Part shown: one piece after another, positions 11,994 through 26,101 of the stretch
How the letters are laid out: every line of letters starts with the position of its first letter
Numbering within the stretch: position 1 is the first letter of the stretch
NCBI RefSeq assembly: GCF_037975245.1
Contig: NC_092565.1
Coordinates: 18,827,999-18,891,998, forward strand
Source of the DNA: Apostichopus japonicus
Lineage: Eukaryota; Echinodermata; Holothuroidea; Aspidochirotida; Stichopodidae
Length of the DNA: 64,000 nt
Direction of reading: 5' to 3'
Position numbers and translations under genes: made by a program
Notes under the pieces: model-generated
The model's database searches: none
Told to the model about the DNA's origin: nothing
Seen by the model: only the letters and a program-made list of their open reading frames with translations

Positions 11994-12873
11994 ATGAGTT
12001 TCGATGAATATATGTGTCATGGTAAGGAACTAGGTCTTACAGGAAAAGAACTATTAGACTTCGCTAGGGGAACGGGAACAAATCCAAAGGGAACGTGAAC
12101 AAGTCCAGAGGGACGAACGCCAAGCGCTTAGAGAGCTTGAAGCAAAAGATAAAGAAAGAGAACATGAAACCAAAATGAAAGAGTACGATTTAAGACTGGC
12201 AGAAGAGCGAACAATGGCAGATCGTTCTTTTAACGAACATGAAACAAGAAGGGTTTCAAGGGCTGTTGAAAGTAGAAGATTGCCAAAATTGCCGAGTTTC
12301 GACGATAAAAATAACAATATAGACAGCTATCTCAGGCGTTTTGAGAGATATGCTGAAGCCATGGAATGGGGGAAAGAGGACTGGGCACTGCCACTAGGGG
12401 CGTTGCTCACTGGTAGGGCTCTTGAAGTATATTCCAGGATGGGTGACATAGAGGCAAAAGACTATGACCAATTGAAAAGGGCACTTTTGAATAGGTACGA
12501 ACTTAATGAAGAAGGTTATCGCAGGAGATATCGTACTGCAAGGATCCAAAACGGGGAGACTTATGCGCAGTATGTAGTCGGGTTGAAAGGGTACTTACTG
12601 AGATGGGTAGACATGGGGAAAGGCACTAGAGACTTTAACCCATTGGTTGATTTACTGTTAAAGGAACAATTGAGTAATATGTGTGGTAGAGATTTGTCTT
12701 TATTTTTGAGGGAAAGATGCCCCACTGAGATCAAAGAAATGGCAGAGCTTGCCGATAAGTACGTTGCGGCACACGCAAAACGGGAAGACAGAAATTGGGG
12801 TGAAAACAGGTATCAAAGTAAGGTAAAGAAAGCTAGTACTGAAGCTAGTACTGAGAGTGTTGAACCTAGCTAA
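11994..12873 (+). pseudogene. gag: Ty3/gypsy gag, frame-broken
   Basis: An ATG at 11994 opens a short frame (MSFDEYMCHGKELGLTGKEL) that ends at 12098. The rest of gag runs in another frame from about 12066 to the stop at 12871-12873. The long part has a charged, glutamate/arginine-rich coiled N-terminal half and then a capsid-like region (LPKLPSFDDKNNNIDSYLRR, GALLTGRALEVYSRM) typical of metazoan Ty3/gypsy gag. The two parts are offset by a frame change near 12066. The CCHC nucleocapsid motif follows in the next frame (see 12857). Gag would build the particle that carries the element's RNA. Low similarity of neighbours excludes a host gene. Confidence 0.8.
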
Positions 12874-14311
12874 GGCTCGTGACACTAGAACTTGTTTTAA
12901 GTGCAATCAAACAGGCCATATTGCCAAATATTGCCCGTTAAAAGGTCAAAGGTTTAATAAGTCTGCAGCCCTCCAAACGATAGGGAAAATGTCTGCTGGA
13001 GCAGGGGTAGATAAGGCAAATGAGAATCAGTCACTAGGTGCTTGCATAAAGCAAAATCATGTAAAAGATAGACATGATCGCAAACCTGGCACGTACATTA
13101 GGGTGCCATCAGGAACAGAGGTTCCGGTGATCAGTGCAGTTAACGTAGAAGTCGGTAAGATACCTGTAAAAAGGGGTTTAGTGAACAAATGTCTGGTGGA
13201 CGTGTTGAGAGATAGTGGTTGTAGCACAGTGGTAGTGCGCAAGAAGTTTGTTAACGATGAACAGTTTACAGGTGAAACACAGACTTGTGTATTATTAGAT
13301 GGCACTGAAAGAGATGCGTCTGTAGCATTAATATCTGTAGATACACCATTTTATGTAGGAGAGGTGGAGGCATTGGTAATGGAATGCCCATTGTATGACC
13401 TTATTGTAGGAAATATAAGCGGTGTTAGGGATCCGAATAATCCAAATTCAAACTGGGAGGTCACACAGGTGACCAAAAAGATAGGTGTACTGGGTGCAGA
13501 AGGGGGATTAGCTCAAACACGTAGTCAAAGTGAAGTCAGGAAAGCACTTAGGCCTTTGGCTGTAGCGAATGCACCAAGTGTAGTAACAAAGGAGAAAATT
13601 CTAGATGCCCAAAGAAATGAGATTGGCTTAGCAAAGTTATGGAAATTAGCAGAAAAGGGTGAATCCAGACGATCGGGGAAGGGAAACGACACTAGGTTTG
13701 TCATTCGTCACGGAATGTTATTCAGGGAGTTTATGTCCCCAAAAGAACAGGACGTGCAACCTCTTGTTCAGTTGGTTGTCCCATCAGAGTTTCGTGGTCA
13801 TGTACTTAAGATAGCTCATGACTCTCCCCTGACCGGTCATTTAGGGTGTAACAAGACGTTAGATAGAGTACAAACGAACTTCTATTGGCCAGGTGTACAC
13901 GGAGATGTAACACGCTACTGTCTTTCATGTGACTTATGTCAACGGACGGTGCCAAAGGGTAAAGTTGGAAAAGCCCCTCTTGGTACCATGCCCATGATCG
14001 ATACGCCTTTTCGGCGGGTAGCGGTTGATCTCGTAGGCCCAATCACCCCCATGACCGACCGCAAAAACCGGTATATACTTACCGTGGTCGATTACGCCAC
14101 CAGGTACCCAGAAGCGGTTGCTTTGTCGGGTATTGATACCGAACGTGTGGCGGAAGCGCTTCTAGAGATTTTTACACTGGTTGGAATCCCAAATGAAATC
14201 CTGTCTGATATGGGAAGCCAGTTTATGTCTGAACTTATGAAAGAAGTAGGACGTCTTTTGTGTATCAAGCAGCTCCACACCACCCCATATATCCGCAATG
14301 CAATGGATTAG
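12857..14311 (+). pseudogene. pol: Ty3/gypsy CCHC-protease-integrase, truncated
   Basis: The 484-residue frame overlaps the gag stop in the +1 frame. In order it has a CCHC zinc knuckle (CFKCNQTGHIAKYC, residues ~12-25), an aspartic protease site DSGCST (~120) and, about 190 residues later, the integrase zinc domain (H..H...C..C, HDSPLTGHLGCNKT and CLSCDLC). The integrase core follows with first Asp in VAVDLVGP and second Asp in LSDMGSQF. The catalytic Glu region lies past 14311 in another frame, so a frame break precedes it, and homology ends near 14349. No reverse transcriptase lies between protease and integrase, the layout of Gmr1-like deuterostome gypsy elements, where it follows integrase; here that part is lost. 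No 3' LTR is seen. Confidence 0.85.
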
Positions 14312-14349
14312 TCGAGCGCTTTAATGGCACTCTGAAACTCATTCTAGTA

Positions 14350-17332
14350 TGTGATGAATATAGTTTAATGAATAGAATGAATACATTAATGAATATGCAA
14401 CACTAAACAGCGACGGTGTCAGCGTTATAACTAATGCATACTACTCAAGTTTTATTTTTAGATTCCAAATTTAAATTAAAATGTTGAACTGGAAGCCAGC
14501 CACCCGACGTGGAAGTTGTATCCATACATCGGGCTTCTACAAAAGTGATCGTAAAATTAGGTGCCTCGTGGCATGTAGATAAGTGTTTATTTTCATGGTC
14601 GCGCTACCATAGTAATGCAGGTATGCAATGTACACTAAACCTGTCAGATAGTACAGTAGTCCTGTACTACTATAGTGATACCGGTTGTTTTCTTTCTTAA
14701 TTAATTCTTCCTCTACTTTAGGTTTAATTACCGTACAAAGGACCTTGAAAGCGAAATTATTGCTGAATTGAATATTGACTCATATTGAATATACAATAAG
14801 TATGGTAAATCAGTGTTCCTTTGATTAGTTATACTGTAGCTAACTGTTAGTATATAGCCTATAGGTGTCAGTATAATATTAGTAGCCTATAGTCAGATTC
14901 CTATTTCTAATAAAGTTACGCTATTAGGTCTAGTCAGAGAGAGATTGTGAAGATGATCAACTTAGGTCTCTGGTACCTAATGTAGTATTATGTATAACCA
15001 TAGGCTAGGTTTTGCACATTTATTACTGTTGTCACTAGTCTGCTAGTCGCAACGACGATCAGCTACTCTTCGGGAAAGAACCGCTACGTTTGTATTGAAT
15101 ATACATTACAGTGCGTTCTCTCATTGGCTTTGTTTGAGGCATGACGTAACAGAATACGTGGATTTTGTTTGTGTGGATACTTTCGTTCATTAATGTCTCA
15201 TTAATGAAAAGTTTTTGGCAAAATCAGCTCGGTGAAACCTTCTCATATTTCATGGTTCGTCAGATAAGCCGCTTAAACCAAGTTTCCATTTTTTGCAAAA
15301 TGAACAGTTTTATTTTTTTTGTGTCCAAACGCACGGAATCAACTTTATATATTTCCGAGGATGGGTCGGCTACTTTTACAGTGTCGGTAACATGCTGTTG
15401 AGATCCTAGCATGGCTGACCGGTATCATTTGACCTTCTAACACACTTGAGGGCACCGACACTGTGACCTTATACGTTCGATAAAAGTCCATATACAATAA
15501 GGAAGAATGAGGAGATTAGGTACAACAATTACTCCTTTGAATAACTGTTAACGATCGTAGTTCTTTTACGGATACTCAGGATTCACGAATCCAACAAAGG
15601 ATTTGTACTTCTAAGTATGTAGGATGCCTTCTAAGGATGCCTTACAATGTACACCGTTCATCTACTGAAACCATTACCTTCGCAATACCGTTACGGTATG
15701 TGTCAATCTTATAAATTCGTGTATATATTTTTTATATATATATACATATATATATATATCATTGAAATCGTAGTGAGTTGGAAAATCAAGAACAGTGAAA
15801 AAACTTCCAGCCTCCACCGGGATTTGCTTAATATGCGGACACCCTAACCACTAGGCTATGGACGCTGAATGTATGTCCAGAGGTTCGAAAGCTGTAAGGA
15901 AGGTCATAGATATACAAACAATTTAAAATTCAAGAAAGGTGCAACGGTGCAATGGAACCGTGTTATTGTATTCAGTGATGTAGTATAAAAGTGATTCGTT
16001 AATTGATAGTGCCGTTTGCCCGCCGTTTTATTTCGAAAGAATTCTCCAGGATTTAAGGAGTTCAGAGAAAGGGTTAGCTATTTTCTCCAATTATCATTCT
16101 CAGTATCTGGAGCCCCCGTTAAAAACAGAAAGAAATGTCTGTGTGTTTATCTTTATTATAAAGAGAGAGAAGAGATCGAGACATACCTAATCTGATTATG
16201 CCTGTGGCGGATTCTGTAGAGATGAACCAAGTCTTTTCCATAGCATATAAACTGAAAATAAACTGAAACGTGTTGTCAAGTGACATTTTGAAGTTTGAAA
16301 GTATAGTGTGTTTTTTTTTTAACGAAGTCCGACCAGCACATTGCAAGAGCTTATCGTTAAGGTTCGGAATTAGCCATTGGTGAGTATATGCCTACGTATA
16401 TTTTTATCACTATTCTTTACATTCGAATCAAACGATATTAATATCAGGTGGTCACATTCGTTGTGGCAAGGGCCTTAGGGGCCCGGTGAAAGCCTGCTGA
16501 GAGATGCATTTGGCCCTTCACCCATCTAATCTGCACTCGACGCTATGCCATGTAAGTGTAATAAAAACAGATATGTAAGAAAGATGTCTGGCCATATAAG
16601 ACTTACTTGACGGGCAGTTGTTAACCGTTGACTCAACTTTTCGGAACCACTGTGGCCATTGTGACATTCAAGGTGGGCCCGGATTATGAATGAACCCTCG
16701 GAACCTCTGCTGCGCCTCTGGTCACAATATGTTAGGTTTACGGAGTCGTGGCGTGTGAGAGGCCGAGAGAGGGGGGGGGGGGCGCACATAGTTTCATGCG
16801 CACCGTCGATATATTGTAGCTCACTGGTGAAGCCATGTTTAAAAATGTAACATGTAGGTATCAAAGGTGAAACAAATGATCAAACTGAGACTGAAAATGG
16901 CCTTTAGATTTTATCGATAATTCAAGATGTTTTATGGTCAATGAAAGGATGTAAACAATGAAATCATAATTTTTTTCACTGAAAAGTTATAGAACACTTC
17001 AATTTTTACAACTGCGACGCTTGCTTGTTTCCATGGAGACCTCGTATGCCTAATTTTCTGAGTTGTGCATTGGTTATTTACACGTTCGAACGATATTCTT
17101 CCAATGTTCATAGTATAAGTTACCATTCATACGCCGCCATTTTAAAGTTTCCTTCCCTGTACATTTTGATATGTATAAGTAACCGTGTAAACTCCACATT
17201 AAACCTAATGAAAGTGGTACATCTTCAGTGTATTAAAAATCGCACACCAATCACTTTTTCCCCTCTATACAGGTGACATTTTACTATTAAAACCTATCCT
17301 GAATTCGATAATAGGAATACTTACCAAGTACT
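14350..17332. other. Gene-free stretch upstream of the MCT gene
   Basis: No exon supported. It holds a short AT microsatellite (about 15725-15760), a SINE fragment (15795-15872) and a G run at 16772-16781. The transporter's promoter should lie at its right end, but I see no diagnostic motif. Confidence 0.5.
15795..15872 (-). repeat. tRNA-derived SINE head, fragment
   Basis: On the - strand the text reads GCGTCCATAGCCTAGTGG, with the same box A as the SINE at 9179, then GGTTAGGGTGTCCGC. Box B is degenerate. The tail is not recognised. Confidence 0.5.
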
Positions 17333-20300
17333 ATGAGAGACTTTATTCGAAAAAGATGGGGCTACATCGTCTGTGCGGCTGGCTTTTTCATATGTTGTGG
17401 AATACTTTCCCCGATTAATTCCTATGGTAGACTGTTTACTGCAATACAAACCGACCTAAATACGACCACGGTACAATCTGGTAAGTGAACAAACTTAATG
17501 GGTAACTATAATGTCTCACTTATAGTTGATTTTCCTATACGGTATATAGTAAAATATTACGAAAATATAACATTCGTGTCCCCAAAGCATCAGTTAAACG
17601 TAATATCATATATACTAAAAATGTAAAGGTGTCATTTGAATGTTAAATTGTTCACTTACAAAATGTCAATCCATAAAGAAAAACAATACTCAAACAGTAC
17701 AATCTATTATTACCTGATGAATTTTGACAATTTACCATGTCCGAATTACAGATCTCTCGTTTTTTTCGGTTTCTGATCAAAACTTGGCAATGTGACTATT
17801 TTTACCAGTTGTCGAATTAATTAGATCGAGTACTGTTAATTGAAACAGTGTACGTGAACAGGTTAAACACAGGACGAGACATTTTCCATATGTTCATGAA
17901 AAATAGCATCGACTTTCGACAATTGCTGGTTGGATGCAGTAATTCACGTCTGTGACCATTAACTGAGAGTGAACAACTCATCACCATATTGAAATATTGA
18001 CATTTAAGGGCCAAACCTTGCAAGCAGGCACGTTAGCCAGCAATTCTGAGGTGGAAGGGCACCAACAATGTAAGGAGTGGCAAAAACAATATGAGGACGG
18101 GTATCACAATAAAAGGACGGGAACCAACAATATCAGGAGCGGCACTGACAATATATGGCGTGGCACCACCAATATAATGAGTGGAAAAACATTATCATGA
18201 GTGGCACCAACAATATAAGGACGGGTACAACAATATAAGGACGGGCACCAACAATATTAGGACGGGCACCAACAATATCAGGAGCGGCACTGACAATATA
18301 TGGCGTGGCACCAACAATATAAGGAGTGGAAAAACATTATCATGAGTGGCACCAACAATATAAGGACGGGTACAACAATATAAGGACGGGCACCAACAAT
18401 ATCAGGACGGGCACCAACAATATCAGGAGCGGCACTGACAATATATGGCGTGGCACCACCAATATAATGAGTGGAAAAACATTATCATGAGTGGCACCAA
18501 CAATATAAGGACGGGTACAACAATATAAGGACGGGCACCAACAATATCAGGACGGGCACCAACAATATCAGGAGCGGCACTGACAATATATGGCGTGGCA
18601 CCAACAATATAAGGAGTGGAAAAACATTATCATGAGTGACACCAACAATATAAGGACGGGTACAGCAATAAGGACGGGCACCAACAATATCAGGACGGGC
18701 ACCGACAATATCAGGACGGGCACCAACAGAATAAGGACGGGCACCAACAATATAAGGACGGGCACCAACAATACAAGGCAGGGCACCAACAATATAAGTA
18801 CGGGCACCAACAGAATAAGGACGAGCACCAACAATATAAGGACGGGCACCAACAATATAAGGACGGGCACCAACAGAATAAGGACGGGCACCAACAATAT
18901 CATGACGGGCACCAACAATATAAGGACGGGCACCAACAATATAAGGACGGGCACCAACAATAGAAGGACGGGCACCAACAGAATAAGGAGGGGCACCAAC
19001 AATATAAGGACGGGCACCAACAGATAAGGACGGGCACCAACAATATAAGGACGGGCATCAACAATATAAGGACGGGCAACAACAATATAAGGACGGGCAA
19101 CAACAATTTGAGGACGGGCACCAACAATATATGGACGGGCACCGACAATATAAGGACGGGCACCGACAATATAAGGACGGGCACCAACAATATAAGGAGT
19201 GGCAAAAACAATATAAGGAGTGGCACCAGCAATATAAGGACGGGCAACTACAATATAAGGACGGGCACCAACAATATAAGGACGGCGCCAACAAAAGGAC
19301 GGGCACCAACAATATAAGGACGGGCACCAACAATATAAGGAGGGGTACCGACAATGTAAGGACGGGCACCAACAATGTAAGGAGTGGCAAAAAACAATAT
19401 AAGGAGCGGCACCGACAATATATGGAGTGGCACCAACAATACAAGGACGGGCACCAACACTCATATCCTGTAACTTGTAAAAGTTTGGTACTCACGGTGG
19501 TGGTACAGATCGGGGCGATGACGTAATTTTAGCGGCAAATTTAAATCAACATTTCATACCTAAATTGTTATGTTATGAACACCTCGTACAAACCTTCAGA
19601 ATTAATCTCATAATTTCTATCAAAATATTACTGTACACTACATGGACTATTGAAATCGGAGATCAAAAACGTGTCGATGTTTCTTGATATTGACTTCAAT
19701 CCTCTCTCACCTGTCGTATATAAATAAATACACACTCTGATCTACCAAGCTTACAATCATTGGTAACAGTTTGAGCACAGCGCCCCGCTAACTCCTTCAA
19801 ATAGCCATGGAGGTAAATCTGTGTTTACCTCCATGAAATAACTCACGTATCCGTCGAAACAGCTGTTACTGAAAACATAATTATTTTAAAGGCAACCGTG
19901 TTCTGTTAGTGTTTATTGTTTTGGATGTTTCTCCAACAGGCTACTTGCGTAGGCATTCATTTGCATCTCTCCTAATTCTGATCACTTCGCGGTCTTTCGT
20001 TAAAGTGTATTCAGTATAGTGGTTATCAGACCGTCGTGATCACGTTGTCACGTAAGGGGACAGTCGCTGAGTGCCGCAGCACAGTGAACTTGTTTCGCAG
20101 TAGCCTGTCTCTTAGAGACACTATTTATTTATTTTGGTTTTATCTTAAACTGAAAATAAAAAATAAAAAAATATATTCAAGCTAATATCCAATTGTTGGA
20201 TTTCCGAATCGTGCAAATGCGCATTTCTCTTTAGCGCAAATGTGGCTTCACGTACTGAACATTCGACCGTTGCCATGGCAACCAAAATCTCCAACAACTT

Positions 20301-23300
20301 TTCTTCTTGTTTTTTTCTGTAACATAGGCTGGATCGGATCCATCTCATGGGCTAATAGCTTTTTTTTCAGTCCACTTGCTGTTGCTATCGAACGCTGCAT
20401 CGGTCATCGGTTGACGGTAGTTCTTGGATGTACGCTTGCGTCATGCTGTTATCTTGTGACGTCATTGATGACAACCTACATAGGAGTGCTGGTGTGACAG
20501 GGAATAGTGTCCGGGCGTCTCACGGACACTATTCCACGGGAATTGTGTCCGTAGGACAACTTTCTCGGGGGGAATTGTGTCCGGCGGACAGTATTATCTG
20601 TCCGGACGGACACTATTAACTAGGAAAAAACGTCCGTGTGTGGTGATTATCTGTCCGCGCGGACAGGATGAGAGAATAGCACGGATAAATGTGTCCTACA
20701 AGCTCTTCTGCATGGAAACGTAGTGCAAAAACATCAGGACTGCAAGGCTTCTTTGGAGTACGCCTTTTCATCTTAATTGCATTTCTTAATGGCAGGATTT
20801 ATAGAGGAACTTTAGACCAATTTCACTACATGATGAACGGCTGAAATATATGGTCATTAATGATTTCTTGCATGATACTATTTGGACAGACACAAATGAA
20901 TGGAAATATCAATTTAATTTAAAATTTATTGCAAATTTAATTCTCCTTCATGTTCTCTGCTGCATAAGATAAATACATTTCTATAAAATGACAAAAGTGC
21001 TGCAAGACTCGTGCAACATCCTACGTCTATTGTGACATAGAACAACTGTATCTGTTTCTTTATTTTTAGTACAAGCTGTTTCAAATACTTTGTTTTATAA
21101 AAAATCATCCGATTTCCCTTCTACTTTTAATACTAATGCTTGACAACCATTGACAATAACAGATAGCCTCACATATAGTAACTTTTGAAATCTTGGGGAT
21201 CTCAAGACAAAATGACATTCACATGGAAAAAAAGGTTACATAAATCAAAGTAAACCATGCTTTGGCGTCCACAGTTGTAGCCTAGCAGTATTTGTTGGTC
21301 AGGCAATCAATTCAAGGTAGACTACTGTTAATCCAATTATCGACAGGCTGTGAATGTGAACTATGGTGAAAATACTTGGGAATTCCTTTTCATGTGATAT
21401 ATTTTAAGATTGGGCAATGCCTAGCTGGTTGGAAATGGTACTTGGGAAGCAATATAAAATCATATGGTATAGGAGGAGCAGAGGGTTTGTGTAAGGTGTT
21501 TTCGTGTGTTCATGACATATCAACGATCGAATCATGATATATTGCCTGCACAGTCAGGCAGTGCATTATTCATTAGAAGGTATTTCCAAACGAATATCTC
21601 ACCATGCACAACTGGTATTGATAAACACCAAAAACGTTTGTTGCTACGATGTATTGTTAATGGACATAAAGGCCTCTAAGCTATATCATTTATTTTCAAC
21701 AAAAATCAGCTGAAAGTATGTTGCATTGGCTTCAAATATGCCAGATACTAAAATATGGTCACCTATGGTCAAAATTATTGTTTTTGTACCACCTGTAGGA
21801 AATTTACCTCACTGGGACATTCTGTCCTTTTGCATGTTCTTTTAAAATGTCTGAGAAAACTTTGGAGATTATAAAGACCTCAAGGAAAGTACTTCTTGAT
21901 GTCACAATACAAGTTTGTGGCCTATACAGACTACCTTCAAATGACATGCTGCTGGTCACACTAAGTATCAGGCTTAATATAAATACTGGGAAAGGAGGCT
22001 GTGTGAGAACCAGTTCTACTACACTCAGATTGTTTAGTGTTAGTCAAAGTATCTCAATGACTATTGTTCAAATGTTGGAAAAGAAAAAAAAAATGAATTA
22101 GGGCTAATTAGGAAATGCAAGCTGAAGCCAGTGAAATCATATTTGTACACAATTCAGACAACTTGGTATCAGTTAACATTTCTCTTGCTTTTGTCTACAT
22201 ATTTGGCCCACCTTTTCCTTTGACATTAAATATTCTTTGCACTAAAAGTTTGGCCTTGACACAGTCAACAGTATAATCACTTGAATCCTTTACTGGGGAG
22301 CATCCAAGGCCAGTCAACACTGAAAATAAAAATACACATATATACACATACATATGTACACATATACAAACATATACACACATACATACACACATACATA
22401 TACATATATATATATATATATCTATACAAAACGTACAAGTGCAGCTGTCTACAATAAATTATCCAGATAACCATTTTGTAAATAAATAGCAGCACGATAA
22501 ATAAAACTATTTCTATACACATTAATTCTGAATTTTGGTGTTATTGCTTTGTTTCTCAGATTATACCTAGTAGTTTCTCGAAGTAGAGAGTTAAGTTCGG
22601 TTTGCAAAGAATGTCTGTCATTTCTCTGTATGCAATTTACACTTCTAATGAACTCATTTTTAGCAGCATTGTTTACAGTACTCATAAGAAAGTTAAAATC
22701 TATATTAAAAATTTTAGAACAATACTTTAAAAAAAAAAATTCTCTTATTATCTTTAATTCGTAAAAAGTGATACCAAGCAGAAACAGCATATATTAGGTG
22801 TGGTAAGATATTGGCAGTAAAAACTCTTTTCCTTACATCAACATGGAAATATGGAACTATATACGATAGAGTTGAGACTATGAAGTACACCCGTTTAAGT
22901 ATTCTGCTTATATGACCACTGAAACTTAGTTTGTCATCAATACAAACACCTAGATATACTGTATGATGAGTGCGTTCTACTTCTGCATCTTTAATTGAGA
23001 TTTTAGTTAACTTACATGATAAAAGACCTTTTCTATGAAAACGCTTATTCAGTTGCAACAACTACATAATGCATCACAGATAAAGAAACTATATCCCAGT
23101 TGTTACTTGCCTTGATATACTTGAATGGCATATGAGGACAGCTGTCAAGTAGCATCTATGCATAAACCAGGCTGTGGTTTCTCTGATCCAACATGAGTAT
23201 CATTTCATATGAATGGGACATACTGACACACTTGATCTTAGTAATACAGCAAGAAGTGACAAACAGTATATTCACAATGACAGATGCTGACACAAATGAC

Positions 23301-26026
23301 CACTGATAGCCTGCTTGTACTCATTCAATGTGATACATACTACAGTAAATATGAGATTTCTTCCAGCTTCCTCATCTTGAGATATCAAGTTTTAAAGGTT
23401 TACAAAATTTGACCACTGTTAATCTCCACAATAACAAAGGCCTCTTTTAGCCATGTGGTATACTTACAGACTAAATATGATATCTGTTCAGCTTCCTTTC
23501 TTGAACTTATAATTTACAAGGTTTTCACAACTTGAACCCTGTTTACCCTTTGACATCCACCCCAAAAATATAGGATATAATCAATATGATTCACATACAT
23601 ACCAAATCTTACATTTTCCAAGCTTCCCTTCTTTTTACCTGAAGAAAGACGAACTAACTGCCATTTACTGTCCTGGATGTGACACATGAGTTTATAGATT
23701 ACAACTACCAATAGAACAACTTAATTTCTATGTGTGGTAAAATATATGCTTGTAATGTGAGACTTTTGTTAGAATTTTGTCACCTTAGAGTCCTTTGAAC
23801 TTCACAATCAACAAAAACAATCCCAGGATTTACTTATACCATCATTCTGACTGGAGTTCTCTGGGAACATTGCTCTTGATTCAACCTTACAATGACATTA
23901 CTTATGCATTATAAGATAATAGAAATACTAATTCTATTCAGTATACTAATTGTGTGCATATTTTTCTCCTTGCCAGGGGGAGAAAAACAGACCCTTTGAT
24001 ATATGTGGAGGGGGAGGAAGTGTGTGTGTGAGGGGGGGGGGGGTTATAAATTGAAGTGTGGTTTGAACAGAGGGAATGTGTGAATTAAATATTGCTTAAT
24101 ATAAGGACACTTATTGCCGTTTCCAAAAAGTGATCTGACAGCATTTATGCTTTGTTTTCTTGTTGCTTGTTGTTTTTAATCTAACTTGCACATATAAACA
24201 TACTTAAACTTCAAGCAGGATTTTTTTTCTGGAATTGTCTATCAGTGGGGGTGGGGGGACAAACAATAACGATATGCATGAAAGAAAGAAACCTTTTTAT
24301 CGTAAATTATCAAGTTCTTGTCTTAACCGCTGGTTGTTATACTCAAACACCTGATCATCTCCAACCTCATCATATTCAGCTTGGATAGCCCTGGTAAAAT
24401 GCTCTGACCCTTGGCACCAACCTATACCTAAACATAAAAGTTTAAAATAATTGACTGAATAGAGAAGTTAATAAGTAACCACATTCAAGCTAAAAAAATG
24501 CATGTTTACACCACATATCATATTGAAAAGATAATTGTGCATCAGGATCATTACTTTGGTAAGCTTTTGCCCAGTTGACTACAGGCTGCTTCAGCTTCTG
24601 TTTCGGTGCAACCTGTGACAAGGTGGTAGAGATGGTCCACAGCATGAGAGACAAGAACGTCATTGAGGTAATTCAGCCTGCAGAAAAGGACGCATGAATA
24701 GTAAGCATTGCTTCAAAGTTACAGAAATTAAATAGAAAGTAAATATTACTGTGAAAACATGATTTCAGCAATCATTACGAATGGGTACTTCAAATTAATG
24801 TATGTTGCAGCATTCGGCAATAACAAGGTGAAGCATTCAGACTAGCAATATTGTTTATTGCCACAAATGCAGATCTGATCCTCCATGAGCATGCGAGCAT
24901 TCAGACTGATCCCCCAATTGTGGGTCTGATCCACCGTGAGCATGTATGGAGTATATTCAGACTAGCATGTCGTTCGCCCTTGTGGGTCTGATCCTCCTTA
25001 ACCATGCAATAATTTATACCATCGGATGTTGATCACCCAAATTGTAGGGTCTGATCATCCTTGAGCATGCGAGAATGCAAACTATAGCAAGTTGATCGCC
25101 CTTGTAGGTCTCGTCCTACTTGAGCATGTGAGATTCAGACTAGCAAGTTGATCCCCTCATTTGTGGGGTCTGCTTGATCCTCCTTAAGCATGCGATTATT
25201 CAGAGTATAGCAACTTGAATCCCCAAATGTGGGATCTGATCCTCCTTGAGCATGCGAGCATTCAGATATACAGTATAGCAAGTTGATAGCCTATTGAAGT
25301 CTGTACGCATTCCTGTGTATTGTATCAAGGCCAAGCTTAGAGTGAGATCTGATCAAGTGTGACCTATTTGCAGCACTAAGGTCAAACTGTTGCAAACAGA
25401 TCTCTGTTGAATCAAAGCAAAGAACACAATCATAGCACACTAGAAACTTACTTAACCATGAATTGTAAAAATAGGCCTTACGAAAATTTTTTGAAAAACT
25501 TGCCACTTGGCCAGTGTAAGGGATTCCCTCTCTCCTTCAGCTATCATAGCACAGAAAATTCCTTGGGAATATTATTATAATATTACTCATATTACTAGCA
25601 ATATTGTGAGCAATGCCATGTGCTTCTTTCAAATAGCGTTAATTCAATGATGTAACATGAGCTGTTTTTTTTTCATGAATCTGGCATAATTTATAGTTAT
25701 AGGGTGTACAACTTACTCGATCTTAGTAAAGCAGTGTGATGTGACAAACAATAAATTTGCAATATCACAGGCTATCCTGAAATGATGATGACCTCAACAA
25801 CAGGTTTCTTTTAATAATTGTGATACATCAACATACTAAATATGACATCTGTCCTTTTGAAATATTGTGTAAAACATGGTTTTCACAATTTGAACCCTCA
25901 AACGATCCATTGACCTCGGCCATAGGCGTACGAGGCGGGGGGGGGGGGCAGTCTTAAAAAACAAATTTCCAGAGGACAAGAAATTCAGGCAAAAGTCCTG
26001 AAAAATTCGGGCAGCCTATGAGGAGA

Positions 26027-26101
<75 letters not shown>

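Noticed and set aside
18568-19526. Long open frames on both strands (up to 298 codons) as a repetitive protein gene
   Set aside because: The 21-bp unit has no stop in most frames, so openness is automatic. The region lies in an intron of the MCT-like gene, and frames on both strands are equally open.
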